DNA of 64,000 nt from G963665495 sp963667575 (GCA_963667575.2 CAXXHY010000045.1:1-64000), one strand, 5' to 3'. Counted from the stretch's first letter, positions 26,164-34,828 are shown. The notes: generated from the sequence alone by a model not told the origin. Made by a program: numbers and translations.

Positions 26164-26985
26164 ATGACATCAGCCATGGTGATTCTGGAAACTGGAGATG
26201 CGGCACTGAAGCTGGACGGGTGTCTTTTTTTGTATTGCTGCTGCAAGCAGGGCGCAGTCCCCAGATTGTTGCAGAGCGATGGAAAACCAGCCTCCCTTGT
26301 TGTGGGTTCCTTGATCGGCCCTGCGGACGCTCCCTGGTTCAGGGTGCTTCGCGTGGAATGGTTCAATCCGCTCGGCGCAGCTCCCGGCATGGAGTCTTTG
26401 CCCGGCGTACGTGTCGAGGTTCTGGAAAACGCCCCCAGGGAACTTGCCGCCGGCGAGCGTCTGGAACTGTCCGTTGCCAAAACCGGACTGACCCTGGCCT
26501 GGGTGACCCTGAGCGACAAGGGCTGGCTCGGCAAGCGGGAGGACGCCAGCGGTCCGGCCATAGACAGCATGACGCGCGAGCAGTTGCAGGTGGGCTTCAG
26601 CAGGGGCTTTCTGCTGCCGGACAATGTCAATGGACTGCGGGCCCTGTTGACGGACCTCGCCCTGACCCAGGGCTTTGACCTAGTGCTCACCACGGGCGGT
26701 ACGGGCCTGGCCCCCACGGACCTGACGCCGGAAGCCACTCTGGCCGTCATAGACAAGCGTTTGCCGGGAATGGAGCGGGCCATGCTCCAGGCCAGCCTGC
26801 AGAAAACTCCCCATGCCATGATTTCCCGTGCCGTGGCCGGAAGCCTGGGCCAGAGCCTGATCATCAATATGCCCGGATCGCTCAAGGCTGTTCGGGAAAA
26901 TCTGGAAGCCGTACTGCCTGCCCTTGGTCATGCCCTGGCAAAATTGCAGGGAGATCCGTCGGATTGCGGCCAGCCAGTGGTCTGA
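26164..26985 (+). CDS. MogA/MoaB-like molybdopterin-binding protein with N-terminal extension
   Basis: This is a 273-residue protein. Residues 100-265 form a MoCF-biosynthesis domain: LAWVTLSDKGWLGKREDASGP, FDLVLTTGGTGLAPTDLTPEATLAVID, and INMPGSLKAVRENLEAVLPAL. In this family the domain binds molybdopterin and adenylates it or inserts molybdate. The first 95 residues are an extra domain of uncertain nature, with a Cys cluster (YCCCKQG) and a beta-rich VVGSLIGPADAPWFRVLRVEWFNPL stretch. The ATG at 26164 follows AAAGGAGCC. Sulfate reducers use Mo/W formate dehydrogenases, so the pathway is expected. Confidence 0.85.
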   Translation: MTSAMVILETGDAALKLDGCLFLYCCCKQGAVPRLLQSDGKPASLVVGSLIGPADAPWFRVLRVEWFNPLGAAPGMESLPGVRVEVLENAPRELAAGERLELSVAKTGLTLAWVTLSDKGWLGKREDASGPAIDSMTREQLQVGFSRGFLLPDNVNGLRALLTDLALTQGFDLVLTTGGTGLAPTDLTPEATLAVIDKRLPGMERAMLQASLQKTPHAMISRAVAGSLGQSLIINMPGSLKAVRENLEAVLPALGHALAKLQGDPSDCGQPVV

Positions 26986-27134
26986 TTGTGCCAAATATGT
27001 TACATTCTGCAAAAAATGGCCCTGGTTTTCTTGCTCTTGGGGCGCGCTTTGCTTATGGTTCTGCGTAGATGACGCGGCAGGCTTGTATTTTATTATCGCC
27101 CGACTGCTCGGGCCCGGATCCCAGATAGTTTCAT

Positions 27135-28151
27135 ATGGCTTATTTCAGAAAATTACAGACACAGCTGAACAAACTTCAGGAATTGTTGAAACGCGATGAA
27201 CGCTGGTTGATCCTTATCAACGCCGATCCTGACGCATTGGCATCTTCCCTGGCGCTCAAGCGCATCATGATTCATCGCGTAAGCGAAGTGGGCATTGCCC
27301 ATGTCAACGAGATCCGCCGTCCGGACAACCTGTCCATGATCAGCTATCTGCGTATCCCCACGCGCAAGCTCACGCCCAACCTTGCCGCGCAGTACGACCG
27401 TTTCGCCCTGGTGGATTCGCAGCCGCACCACCATCAGTCCTTTGCTCCCTATTCCTTTTCCCTGGTCATCGACCACCATCCGCGTGTGGAGCAGCATCCG
27501 GTGCTGTCCGATTTTGTGGAGATCAAAAGCGACTACGGCGCCAATTCCACATTGATGACCGAGTATCTCTACAACCTCAAGATCAGGCCCGGACAGATGC
27601 TGGCCACGGCCCTGGTCTACGGCATCAAATCCGATACGCAGAGCTTCGAACGGCCTTTTTGCGATGTGGATGTCAGGGCTTTTCGATATCTGACCAAATT
27701 TTCCAACACCCTGCTGCTGCGAAAGATCGTGCGCAGCGAATTCCGTATGGAGTGGCTGGATTATTTCGCCAAGGCCTTCAACGGCATCCGTTTTTTGCAC
27801 AAAGGGTTTTTCGTGTTCCTCGGAGAAGTGGAAAATCCCGATATTCTGGTGGTTCTGGCGGATTTTTTCATGCGCGTGCATGAAATTTCCTGGACCGTGA
27901 TCAGCGGCTCCTATGAAGGCGTCATTGTTCTGATATTCCGGGGGGATGGCTTCTCGCGCGGAGTGGGAGACGTAGGGCGTACGGCCTCGGAACTGTTCAG
28001 TGAAATGGGCTCCGCGGGCGGACATAAGGCCATGGCCCGTGCCGAGATCCCTTTAGAAAATTTCAAAGATGCCGATCCAGTTACCGTGATCTGGAAAAAA
28101 CTGCTCAAGGTGGGCAGGAAAAAAGGGTCCAGCTCTTCCAAAAAATCCTGA
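27135..28151 (+). CDS. DHH-family phosphoesterase
   Basis: This 338-residue protein has the DHH motifs. INADPDALASSLALKR (residues 29-44) is motif I, a NxDPDA variant. FALVDSQPHH and LVIDHHPR (motif III, the DHH triad) follow, and the DHHA1 C-terminal GGHKAMARAEIP holds the GGGH-like substrate loop. Family members include nanoRNases/pAp phosphatases and c-di-AMP phosphodiesterases; the catalytic Asp/His set is intact, so the enzyme is probably active on such phosphodiesters. An extra basic Ser/Lys tail (GRKKGSSSSKKS) ends it. A small acidic protein gene follows after 28 bases in the same direction. Confidence 0.85.
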   Translation: MAYFRKLQTQLNKLQELLKRDERWLILINADPDALASSLALKRIMIHRVSEVGIAHVNEIRRPDNLSMISYLRIPTRKLTPNLAAQYDRFALVDSQPHHHQSFAPYSFSLVIDHHPRVEQHPVLSDFVEIKSDYGANSTLMTEYLYNLKIRPGQMLATALVYGIKSDTQSFERPFCDVDVRAFRYLTKFSNTLLLRKIVRSEFRMEWLDYFAKAFNGIRFLHKGFFVFLGEVENPDILVVLADFFMRVHEISWTVISGSYEGVIVLIFRGDGFSRGVGDVGRTASELFSEMGSAGGHKAMARAEIPLENFKDADPVTVIWKKLLKVGRKKGSSSSKKS

Positions 28152-28179
28152 TCAAAAAAACGGTTGTGCGGAGGCGGCA

Positions 28180-28494
28180 ATGAGTGACTACCTGGAAAAC
28201 CAGTTCAAAACGCTCAAAGCCATCAAGGACGTATCCAGTACGAGCAGCATCAGCAGCTCGAAGCTGTTCAAGGTGCTCGTGGAAATGCGCCACGGCGCTT
28301 ATCTGGTCAGTTCGGAAACCGCCGAATCCACCGAAAACGAGTTGTTCAAGGTGGAGACAGACTCCGACGACGACTCCGAAGACAAAGCATCCCACAAGAT
28401 CACCTTTCAACTCGCCGGCCTGGACATGTTCGCGTCCGAGGACGACGGCTGCGAACTGGACGACAACGGCCGGATCGTGGACGATCAGGCCTGA
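28180..28494 (+). CDS. Small acidic hypothetical protein
   Basis: This is a 104-residue, strongly acidic protein with a helical N-terminus (YLENQFKTLKAIKDV), a Ser-rich stretch, a short beta segment (LFKVLVEMRHGAYLVSS), an Asp-rich loop (TDSDDDSEDKASH) and an acidic tail. GGAGGCGGCA precedes the ATG. It is 28 bases after the DHH gene and before a separate promoter for the NUDIX gene, so it is probably co-transcribed with DHH. I recognise no family. Confidence 0.7.
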   Translation: MSDYLENQFKTLKAIKDVSSTSSISSSKLFKVLVEMRHGAYLVSSETAESTENELFKVETDSDDDSEDKASHKITFQLAGLDMFASEDDGCELDDNGRIVDDQA

Positions 28495-28556
28495 ACAGCC
28501 CTCCTTCCGACGCATTGATGCGCGCAGTCACTTCCTTGTGATTTTTTCAACGCCCT

Positions 28557-28585
28557 TTGACTCCGAACCGGCTCCCGTTTATAAC
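28557..28585 (+). promoter_or_regulatory. Promoter of the NUDIX-metF unit
   Basis: TTGACT (28557-28562), a 17-base spacer and TATAAC (28580-28585) match sigma-70 consensus well. A GTCCGC/GCGGAC hairpin (28599-28618) follows in the leader, just before the ribosome binding site at 28626. Confidence 0.65.
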
Positions 28586-28638
28586 CACCTTCACTTTTGT
28601 CCGCATTGCAAGGCGGACTTTCGACAAGGAGTTGGCGT

Positions 28639-29058
28639 ATGTGCGAGGGGCAAAATTCGCTGCGGGAAATAACCGTGGTGGCCGGCATTCTCTGGAAGGA
28701 AGACCGCATTCTTGCCGTGCGGCGGCCTCAGGGAAAGCCCTGGGCCGGCTATTGGGAATTCCCCGGCGGCAAGGTGGAACCGGGCGAAACCCTGGAAGGG
28801 GCTCTGGCCCGAGAGCTGCAGGAAGAACTGGGCGTCTGTCCGCTGACGGCCGAATTCTGGCAGCAGGTTTCACACACCTATCCGGATCTTCGCGTGCATC
28901 TGCATTTTTATCATGTACGCAGTTTTCAGGGGGTGCCCCGTTCTTTGGAAGGCCACCTGCTGGAATGGATCGCCCCGGAGCTGGCGCCGCAAAAAGCCTT
29001 TCTGGAAGCGGACGCGGCCATCGTACGCGAACTGAAGCATTTCACCCAGAGCAAGTAA
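28639..29058 (+). CDS. NUDIX hydrolase, MutT-like
   Basis: This 139-residue protein has a perfect NUDIX box, GGKVEPGETLEGALARELQEELGV (G-x5-E-x7-REUxEExGU, about residues 35-58, shown here by its ends and key residues). RRPQGKPWAGYWEFPGGK precedes it, as in MutT proteins that clear 8-oxo-dGTP. A WIAPELAPQKAFLEADAAIVREL tail fits MutT. I chose ATG 28639, eight bases after AAGGA, rather than an in-frame ATG at 28597. metF starts 12 bases after the stop, so both share a promoter. Substrate preference is not settled by sequence. Confidence 0.9.
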   Translation: MCEGQNSLREITVVAGILWKEDRILAVRRPQGKPWAGYWEFPGGKVEPGETLEGALARELQEELGVCPLTAEFWQQVSHTYPDLRVHLHFYHVRSFQGVPRSLEGHLLEWIAPELAPQKAFLEADAAIVRELKHFTQSK

Positions 29059-29070
29059 GGAGAATCAGCA

Positions 29071-29967
29071 ATGCGAATCGCCGAGTTGCTCAAACCCGGT
29101 ACCCCTTTTGTTTCCATGGAGTTTTTTCCTCCCAAGGATGAAACAAAGCTTCCGGACTTTTTTTCGGTGGTCGAAAAACTGCGCCCCCTGGATCCCCTCT
29201 TCGTATCCGTGACCTACGGAGCCGGAGGCAGTACGCAAAAGAACACCTTGCGGCTGGTGCAGGAGCTCAAGCAGCAGTTCGACCTGGAGCCCATGGCTCA
29301 CCTGACCTGCGTGGGGGCGAGCGAGTCTTCCATCGCCGGGTTCGTGGAAAGCCTGCAGCAGGCCAACATCGACAATGTGCTGGCGTTGCGCGGCGATCCC
29401 CCCAAGGGACAGGAAAACTTCGTCCCTGACAGTGATGATTTTCAATACGCCTGCGATCTCGTCCGCTTTATCAAAAAGGGATTTCCAGGAGTGGGCATCG
29501 GTGTTGCCGGGTATCCGGAAAAACACCCCGAGGCCCCCAGCATGGACGAAGATTGCCAGCATCTGAAAGCCAAGCTCGACCTTAGCGCGGATTTCGTGAT
29601 CAGCCAGATGTTTTTCGACAACGCCCATTATTTCAAGTTTGTGGAAAAAATGCGCGGCATGGGCGTACAAAAGCCCATTTTACCCGGCGTGCTGCCCATC
29701 CTCTCCCTGGCCACGGTAAAACGGATCGCTTCCCTCTGCGGTGCGCAGATTCCGCAGGCCTTTCTGGCGGACCTGGAAGAGGCCGATGTGCGCGGACTAG
29801 AAGCCCTGCAGCAGCTCGGCATCGAGTACGCCCGGCAGCAGGTCTGCGAGCTGCTGGAAGACGGCGCTCCCGGAGTGCATCTCTATACGCTCAACAAGGC
29901 CGAAGCCTGCCTGCAGATTCTGGCCGATCCGCGCGTCAAGGAACTGCTCGACGGCAAGAAAGCATAA
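29071..29967 (+). CDS. metF: Methylenetetrahydrofolate reductase
   Basis: MetF reduces 5,10-methylene-THF to 5-methyl-THF for methionine synthesis; in acetyl-CoA-pathway organisms it also works in that route. The 298-residue protein has PFVSMEFFPPKDE, PLDPLFVSVTYGAGGST, HLTCVGAS, VLALRGDPPKG and GIGVAGYPEKHPEAP. FVISQMFFDNAHYFKFVEKMR and the PILPGVLPILSLATVKRIASL block follow, all typical. AAGGAG lies nine bases before the ATG. It follows the NUDIX gene by 12 bases and is closed by a perfect hairpin terminator at 30011. Confidence 0.96.
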   Translation: MRIAELLKPGTPFVSMEFFPPKDETKLPDFFSVVEKLRPLDPLFVSVTYGAGGSTQKNTLRLVQELKQQFDLEPMAHLTCVGASESSIAGFVESLQQANIDNVLALRGDPPKGQENFVPDSDDFQYACDLVRFIKKGFPGVGIGVAGYPEKHPEAPSMDEDCQHLKAKLDLSADFVISQMFFDNAHYFKFVEKMRGMGVQKPILPGVLPILSLATVKRIASLCGAQIPQAFLADLEEADVRGLEALQQLGIEYARQQVCELLEDGAPGVHLYTLNKAEACLQILADPRVKELLDGKKA

Positions 29968-30010
29968 AAAGCGTAGCGGAATTTGTCAGCCTGATACTTT
30001 TGGCGTTTTC

Positions 30011-30036
30011 AAAGAACCTTTTCCAAAAGGTTCTTT
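30011..30036. terminator. Perfect 12-bp hairpin terminator after metF
   Basis: AAAGAACCTTTT-CC-AAAAGGTTCTTT is a fully complementary stem with runs of A and T at its ends, so it can work on both strands. It lies between metF and the convergent gene at 30118. It closely resembles the element at 2851-2880. Confidence 0.85.
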
Positions 30037-30117
30037 GAATGCTGCAGGCAGGGATGCCGTCATGGCGGCATATACGAAGCGTTTACAATGTATTGCGGTT
30101 GTCAGCGAAGCAGGTGG

Positions 30118-30864
30118 CTAGACCAGGTAGGCCTTGGCAATACGGAACACGTCCTCGTAACTGAGCTTTTCGCGAATGGCGATGCTCATTTTCTCCGAGA
30201 TCTCCATTTTGATCTGGGCGTCCTGCAGCAGAACGGCCTTGTGTATTTTGAGCCTCTTGCGGACGAACGGCGCATCGAATCCATCGATGACCAGTGACAG
30301 GCCGTCGTGAAAGACCGCCGACGAGACAAGTTCGAGCAGGGGCTGGCAGGCGAATTTTCCCTTGCGGCGCGACCAGAACACGTAGAAGAGCAGCGAGACC
30401 ATGAGCTGTTCGGGCTTCTGCCTGTGGTCGATGCTGAAAAAAGCCGGAGTCTCGGCCGGGTTTTTCTGCGCCTGGCGTACGAGTTCCTGCACCAGTTCAA
30501 AAGCCTTTTCCTCATTCAGGGCGGCCCTGGCATACTGGGCTGTCATCTTTGCCAATGATTTTCGCGGGTTTTCCCCCATGGCTATATCCATCAGCGAAAT
30601 GCGCATCAGGTTGATCTTGCGGCTGAGCTCTTCCAGCGTGGCGTTACGCTTGAGCGTGGCCAGATCCTGCGTACGGGCTATGGACAGTTTGGAGAAAACC
30701 ACATCCAGCAGATATTTGATGTAGGGTTCGCTCGTGTAGTCGGCTTCCTCGCGGAGGGGTTTGAACGAACGTTTTTCATCCACCAGCTTTTTGATGGAAA
30801 GCCAGTACGCGGCAACACCTTCCAGCGGTATTTCAATGATGTCGAAATCTCTTTGAATATCCAT
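30118..30864 (-). CDS. Hypothetical helical protein downstream of the RsbW-like ATPase
   Basis: This is a 248-residue soluble protein from ATG 30864 (MDIQRDFDIIEIP). It is mostly helical, with a Lys/Glu-rich middle, a DHRQKPEQLMVSLLFYVFWSRRKGK segment and a C-terminal EKLSYEDVFRIAKAYLV. I recognise no domain. An ATG at 30990 in the same frame overlaps the stop of the upstream gene (ATGTCTGA) and would add 42 low-complexity residues with translational coupling, so the start is open. Gene order suggests a partner of the ATPase-acyltransferase fusion. Confidence 0.65.
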   Translation of the reverse strand: MDIQRDFDIIEIPLEGVAAYWLSIKKLVDEKRSFKPLREEADYTSEPYIKYLLDVVFSKLSIARTQDLATLKRNATLEELSRKINLMRISLMDIAMGENPRKSLAKMTAQYARAALNEEKAFELVQELVRQAQKNPAETPAFFSIDHRQKPEQLMVSLLFYVFWSRRKGKFACQPLLELVSSAVFHDGLSLVIDGFDAPFVRKRLKIHKAVLLQDAQIKMEISEKMSIAIREKLSYEDVFRIAKAYLV

Positions 30865-30982
30865 GTGCGCTATCCGGATGCTCCGGGGGGTTCCTTGTCT
30901 GTTGGGGACGCTCCCGGCCGCGGCATTTTCCGAGATGCCGGGCAACGAAACTGCAGCAGGCGAATATCGTGCCTTTCCGGCC

Positions 30983-32564
30983 TCAGACATTGCCCGACGC
31001 GGGAACGCGTACGCGGGTGTTCATGGACCCGGCACGGTTCCAGTCGTCCAGAATGTAATTGTACAGTCCTTTGGCAAAACCAGAAACCAGGACAATGTTG
31101 TTTCTGTCAAAGTTCTCGTCATGCACGTACTGCAGCCGCAGCACGTCTCCATCGTCTTTTTCCGGGATGACGCCGGCAAAGAAAAATCCCAGGCGTTCCA
31201 GCACTTCCACTGCGGCTGGGCACAGGGAATCGGCCAGGGGCAGGTCCGCCACGATGCTTTTGGTGTCCTTTTTCAAGGCGTTGGCCAGATGATGGCGTAC
31301 GATGGTGGTGAAGTCGCGGCCCACTTCCTGAACCTGGATATGGGAAGCCTGCCAGTCCGGTTTGCCGCGCAGCTTGAGCACGGAATAATCGGACAGGGCT
31401 TTGGGAAATTCCTTGGGAGAGGCAAAAAGGCGTACCAGCTGGCTTTGCTTGTAGATTTCCTTCAATACCTTTGTATGCCGCTGGGGCGCGAAGATCATGC
31501 GCTCGGGCCCTTTGGTGATCTGCTGGAAATAGTGCACCACACTCTGGCGCGGTCTGCCTTCCTCGCCCGCGGTGTGCATGCCGCCGCTCAGGGGCAGTGA
31601 AGAGGGCAGCGCGCAAAGCTGGATGGCGGTTTCATGCGCGCCCACGCTCAATTCGGCCTGCTGCGTATAGGGAATGGCCGTGGGAGCCTTGCAGCAGATT
31701 CCGTACAGTTCGAGTTTTTTTGGCCATGTTGGCCAGGTGGCGGTGCATGAGCTTGAACAAACCGTTGTTTCTGGCCCGCGGATCCACCAGCCCCTCGCAG
31801 AGTTCCGCCACGGCGTCTGTTTTGTTGTGGCGTTTCAGGCTGAGATGGGAAACGAGTTCGCCTTCTTCGGTTTTGCCCACGCAGCTGATCATCAGTCTGC
31901 TTTGCAACAGGTCGAGAATCCGCTCCGGATAATAGAGCAGGTCGCTCAAAAAACCGAACCCGCTGGTACGGTAGACCCATTTGGAGAGCTGAATCGTTTC
32001 TTCCTTTTCCGCTTTCATGAAGCTCAGACGGATGGGCAATTCCTTGGAAAAGGGCTCCAGTTCGGCCAGTTCTCCTGGCTTGTCGTCTTCCGAAAGATAG
32101 TGCGAAACATCGGGAGCCGGGAGTTTCTTGAAAAGCTCGATGCGTTTGCCCAGTTCGCCGCGGTTGATGACCGTGGTTTCATCCACCACCGAGATCATCA
32201 GGTGGCCGCCCAGGCCGTGCAGTTCGATGTCGTTTTCGCCGCTGTTCTTCCAGTTTTCCTTGTCCAGCAGCAGGGCGGGATTGAAGGTCAGGCCCTGGTC
32301 TTCCACGGCGATGATCATGCCCAAAGGCGGTTTTTCTATGGAGACTTCGTACCGGCCTTCCTCGTCGGGTTCGAAGGCGTGCTGAATGACGTTGAGGCAG
32401 GCTTCCTCGGTGGCCATGACCAGCAGTTCGGCGGTGAGTTCCTGCAATTCTATGGTGGCCAACAGGGATCTGACGGTTTCGAGGACCCAAGGCAGGTAGC
32501 GCATTTCAGCTTTTGCCCGGATGCGTCCGATTTCCCATTGTTCGGTCTGGTTCAAATCGCCCAT
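30983..32564 (-). CDS. RsbW-like ATP-binding protein fused to a possible GNAT domain (frameshifted)
   Basis: The N-terminal 140 residues form a HATPase_c domain of the RsbW/SpoIIAB anti-sigma type: ELLVMATEEACLNVIQHAF (N box), IIAVEDQGLTFNP (G1 box) and LHGLGGHLMISVVDE (G2 box). The rest (about 380 residues) is a second region with paired DPRARNNGLFKLMHRHLANMAKK and FFFAGVIPEKDDGDVLRLQYV blocks that resemble GNAT acyltransferases. At 31715-31721 a run of seven T (A on the coding strand) has one base too many. Removing it joins MAKK to LELYGICCKAPTAIPYTQQ and gives about 526 residues. AGAGG precedes the ATG at 32564. Known RsbW proteins phosphorylate or sequester anti-anti-sigma factors; the fusion's role is unknown. 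Confidence 0.75.
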
Positions 32565-32592
32565 GATAGAGGTCCTCTTTTGTGGTATACAC

Positions 32593-32604
32593 GGTATGCA
32601 TACC
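32593..32604. promoter_or_regulatory. Palindrome upstream of the RsbW-like gene
   Basis: GGTATGCATACC is a perfect 12-bp palindrome 29 bases before the ATG at 32564, with a related GGTATAC half just beside it. It may be an operator for the ATPase gene. Confidence 0.45.
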
Positions 32605-32704
32605 ATTCTCCTGCAAAATTTTCAATGAAATCAGGGTGACATTACAGTGTAATCAGGAGGGTAGAGGGAAGAAAAGAACGGCGGACAGGCGGCAGGGAGA
32701 GGCT

Positions 32705-34003
32705 CTACTCCTTCAGGGCGTCGGCGTAGTAGCTGATCTGGCGGCTGGGGCTCAGGTAAAGAAACACTTCCCTGGGCAAACTCTCGGTACGCAGGCTCTG
32801 CTTGATTTCCAGGCCGTCTTCAATGACCAGGTCCACCACCAGGGCTTCGCGTTTGGGAATGTCCGGATGGTAGATCATCACCGACGGGCGGGAGGGCTTG
32901 GAAAGGTTGGTGGAAATGACCATGCCGATGGCGCCGTTGGTAAGCTGGACAATGGTGCCGGGCGGATAGATGCCCATGTTGCGGATGAACAGGTTCAGGA
33001 TTTTTTCGCTGAGGTGTTTGCGTTCGCGTACGTAGAGATGCTTGATGGCCTCATGGGGTGTCAGACGCAGTTTTTCGTCGGTCTTGTTGCAGAGGTTGTC
33101 GTAAATGTTGGCGATGGAGACGATTTTGGCCAGCGTATAGATTTCCTTGCCTTTGAGTTTGCGCGGAAAACCCGATCCGTCCAGACGTTCGTGGTGCTGA
33201 TAGATGATGTTGACGCTCTGCCTGGGGAATCCGGCCAGGTCCATGGCGATTTCAGCGCCTTTTTTGGGATGCTGTTCGTAATACTTCTGCACGGCGAAAC
33301 GCATGCTGGTGGCCTTGCCCATGCTCAGTTCGTTGATGGGCATCCTGCCCTTGCCCACATCATGGAACATGGCGCCCATGCCCAGGTGGCGCATGGCGTC
33401 GCTCTCCAATGAAAGCTGTTTGCCCAGCATCATGGACAACACCGTCACGTTGAAGGAATGCAGGTGCTGTTTTTCCTCTTTGGGTTTGTTGGTCATCAGA
33501 TTGACCAGCACATCCCGTTCGGAAAGAAAGGTGTCCACGAGTCCTTCCACCACATCCCTGGCCTGTTCGACGGCTTCGTTGGAGCGTCCGGAAACGCGGC
33601 GCAGCAACGTGGCGACCTGGTTTACCGTGGTGTCGTAGCGTTTTTCGCAGGAAGCAAAGCGCTGACGCCGTTCCAGGTTGCGTTCGATGGTTTCCTTTTT
33701 GAGGCCGAACAGTTCCTTGCTCACCGGAGTGGAAACCGTCTTTTTTTCCTTGGCGGCCGCTTCCTTGCCGTCCTGAAAAGGAGCCAGGTCCACGTTGTCC
33801 AGGGGCAAAGGCAAGCGCTCGCTCCGGTTCAGAATGCAGTAGACATGGTTCAGTCCCGATTCCCGCAGCTGTTCGATCTGCTTTTCATTCTTGATCTTGA
33901 ACCCTTTGCGCAGCTGCGGATCCTCCACACTTTCGTCGTCCAGCTTCACGAACAGGCCGACGCAGAGTTGTGCGATGTGGATGGGGTACTCGGAAAAAGC
34001 CAT
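32705..34003 (-). CDS. HD-GYP domain cyclic-di-GMP phosphodiesterase
   Basis: This is a 432-residue protein. An N-terminal domain of about 170 residues (DUF3391-like, start MAFSEYPIHIAQLCVGLFVKLD) is followed by an HD-GYP domain. The metal-binding HDVGKGRMP and HPKKGAEIA are present. The signature is HHERLDGSGFPRKLKG, a GSG variant of the GYP loop (HHExxDGxGYP). HD-GYP proteins hydrolyse c-di-GMP. The ATG at 34003 has AAAGGA eight bases upstream. A separate GGDEF-EAL protein at 49-51.5 kb could supply c-di-GMP. Confidence 0.9.
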   Translation of the reverse strand: MAFSEYPIHIAQLCVGLFVKLDDESVEDPQLRKGFKIKNEKQIEQLRESGLNHVYCILNRSERLPLPLDNVDLAPFQDGKEAAAKEKKTVSTPVSKELFGLKKETIERNLERRQRFASCEKRYDTTVNQVATLLRRVSGRSNEAVEQARDVVEGLVDTFLSERDVLVNLMTNKPKEEKQHLHSFNVTVLSMMLGKQLSLESDAMRHLGMGAMFHDVGKGRMPINELSMGKATSMRFAVQKYYEQHPKKGAEIAMDLAGFPRQSVNIIYQHHERLDGSGFPRKLKGKEIYTLAKIVSIANIYDNLCNKTDEKLRLTPHEAIKHLYVRERKHLSEKILNLFIRNMGIYPPGTIVQLTNGAIGMVISTNLSKPSRPSVMIYHPDIPKREALVVDLVIEDGLEIKQSLRTESLPREVFLYLSPSRQISYYADALKE

Positions 34004-34165
34004 GTGCTCGGGTCCTTTGATATTTTGAAAATCACAAAACAGTGCGCAGGGCAAGGTTGCGCATGTAATTATGAATTATCGCCATTGCGGCGCGCGTGTC
34101 AATGCGCCTGACAACTGCCGTTGCCAAGGCGTGCGGAAAAAAGTTCATTTGCGAAAATAATTTTC

Positions 34166-34195
34166 TTGACAATATTATTACTACTGGATAATAAT
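34166..34195 (+). promoter_or_regulatory. Promoter with overlapping operator for the winged-helix gene
   Basis: TTGACA at 34166-34171 is a perfect -35 box. A perfect inverted repeat, ATTATTA (34174-34180) and TAATAAT (34189-34195) with an 8-base centre, overlaps the -10 region (GATAAT/TAATAA). This is a classic layout for repression, most simply by the small wHTH product itself. Confidence 0.6.
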
Positions 34196-34239
34196 TCTCC
34201 TCAGACAACAAATTTTTAAAAATAATCTCGGAGAATATC

Positions 34240-34413
34240 ATGGAAGAAAATGTACTGAAGGCACTGAAAGAGGCCGGAAAGCCCATGCGTCCGGGCGATA
34301 TTGTAAAAGCGCTTGGCGCGGAAAAGGACGCCGTATCAAAAGCCATTGCCAACCTGAAGAAGGAAGGCAGGATCAACAGCCCGAAACGGTGCTACTACGC
34401 ACCGGCAGAATAG
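34240..34413 (+). CDS. Small winged-helix-like DNA-binding protein (57 aa)
   Basis: This 57-residue protein (MEENVLKALKEAGKPMRPGD start) reads as a compact winged helix-turn-helix: helix VLKALKEAGK, helix MRPGDIVKALGA, recognition helix KDAVSKAIANLKKEGRI and a wing ending in KRCYYAPAE. CGGAGA precedes the ATG, a strong promoter with an inverted repeat lies upstream and a strong terminator follows, so the gene is a self-contained unit. Its length class is like DsrD, but the sequence is different. A small transcriptional regulator is the likely role; targets are unknown. Confidence 0.75.
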   Translation: MEENVLKALKEAGKPMRPGDIVKALGAEKDAVSKAIANLKKEGRINSPKRCYYAPAE

Positions 34414-34482
34414 TTCCTCCCAAAGGACAATACGCCTGACAATTGGAAGTCGTATGCCCAAAACGACTCCTGGTCGCTTCTC

Positions 34483-34519
34483 GAAAGCCCGGCACGCCCA
34501 AGCCGGGCTTTCCCTTTTT
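34483..34519 (+). terminator. Strong rho-independent terminator
   Basis: GAAAGCCCGG and CCGGGCTTTC form a perfect 10-bp stem with a 10-nt loop, followed by CCTTTTTC. It ends the small winged-helix gene; the convergent Cys-rich gene ends at 34525, a few bases on. Confidence 0.9.
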
Positions 34520-34524
34520 CGGGC

Positions 34525-34797
34525 CTATTTGCGGCCGAGGGAGAACAGGGCTTCCCAGTCCAGCGGACGGTTGGAAGCGGCGTTTTTTTGCTGCAGGTAA
34601 TCCCAGCCCGTGTCGGAGATGATGGAAATGGGGATGCGGTTGATGAATTCGCGGCAGGATTCTCCCACGCATTTGCAGGACCAGCCGCAGATATCGCAGG
34701 TGCAGCCGCCGGTTTTGATCAGCTCCTTCAGGGTGCCGGAGTTGTCGCAGCAGCTGTCGCAAAGCAGAAGATAGGTTTTTCGCTGTTCTGAAGGCAT
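34525..34797 (-). CDS. Cysteine-rich small protein, possible metal-binding
   Basis: This 90-residue protein (MPSEQRKTYLLLCDSCCDN start) has nine cysteines in its first half: CDSCC, CTCDICGWSCKC and CVGESC. The dense CxxC pairs suggest zinc or Fe-S binding. The C-terminal half (FINRIPISIISDTGWDYLQQKN) has no Cys. The ATG at 34797 has no clear ribosome binding site and lies 32 bases after the SGNH hydrolase stop, so it may be translated from that transcript. I recognise no family; a ferredoxin-like or redox role is speculation. Confidence 0.6.
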   Translation of the reverse strand: MPSEQRKTYLLLCDSCCDNSGTLKELIKTGGCTCDICGWSCKCVGESCREFINRIPISIISDTGWDYLQQKNAASNRPLDWEALFSLGRK

Positions 34798-34828
34798 ACG
34801 TACGGATGTCTGTATCGACCTGGTATTT

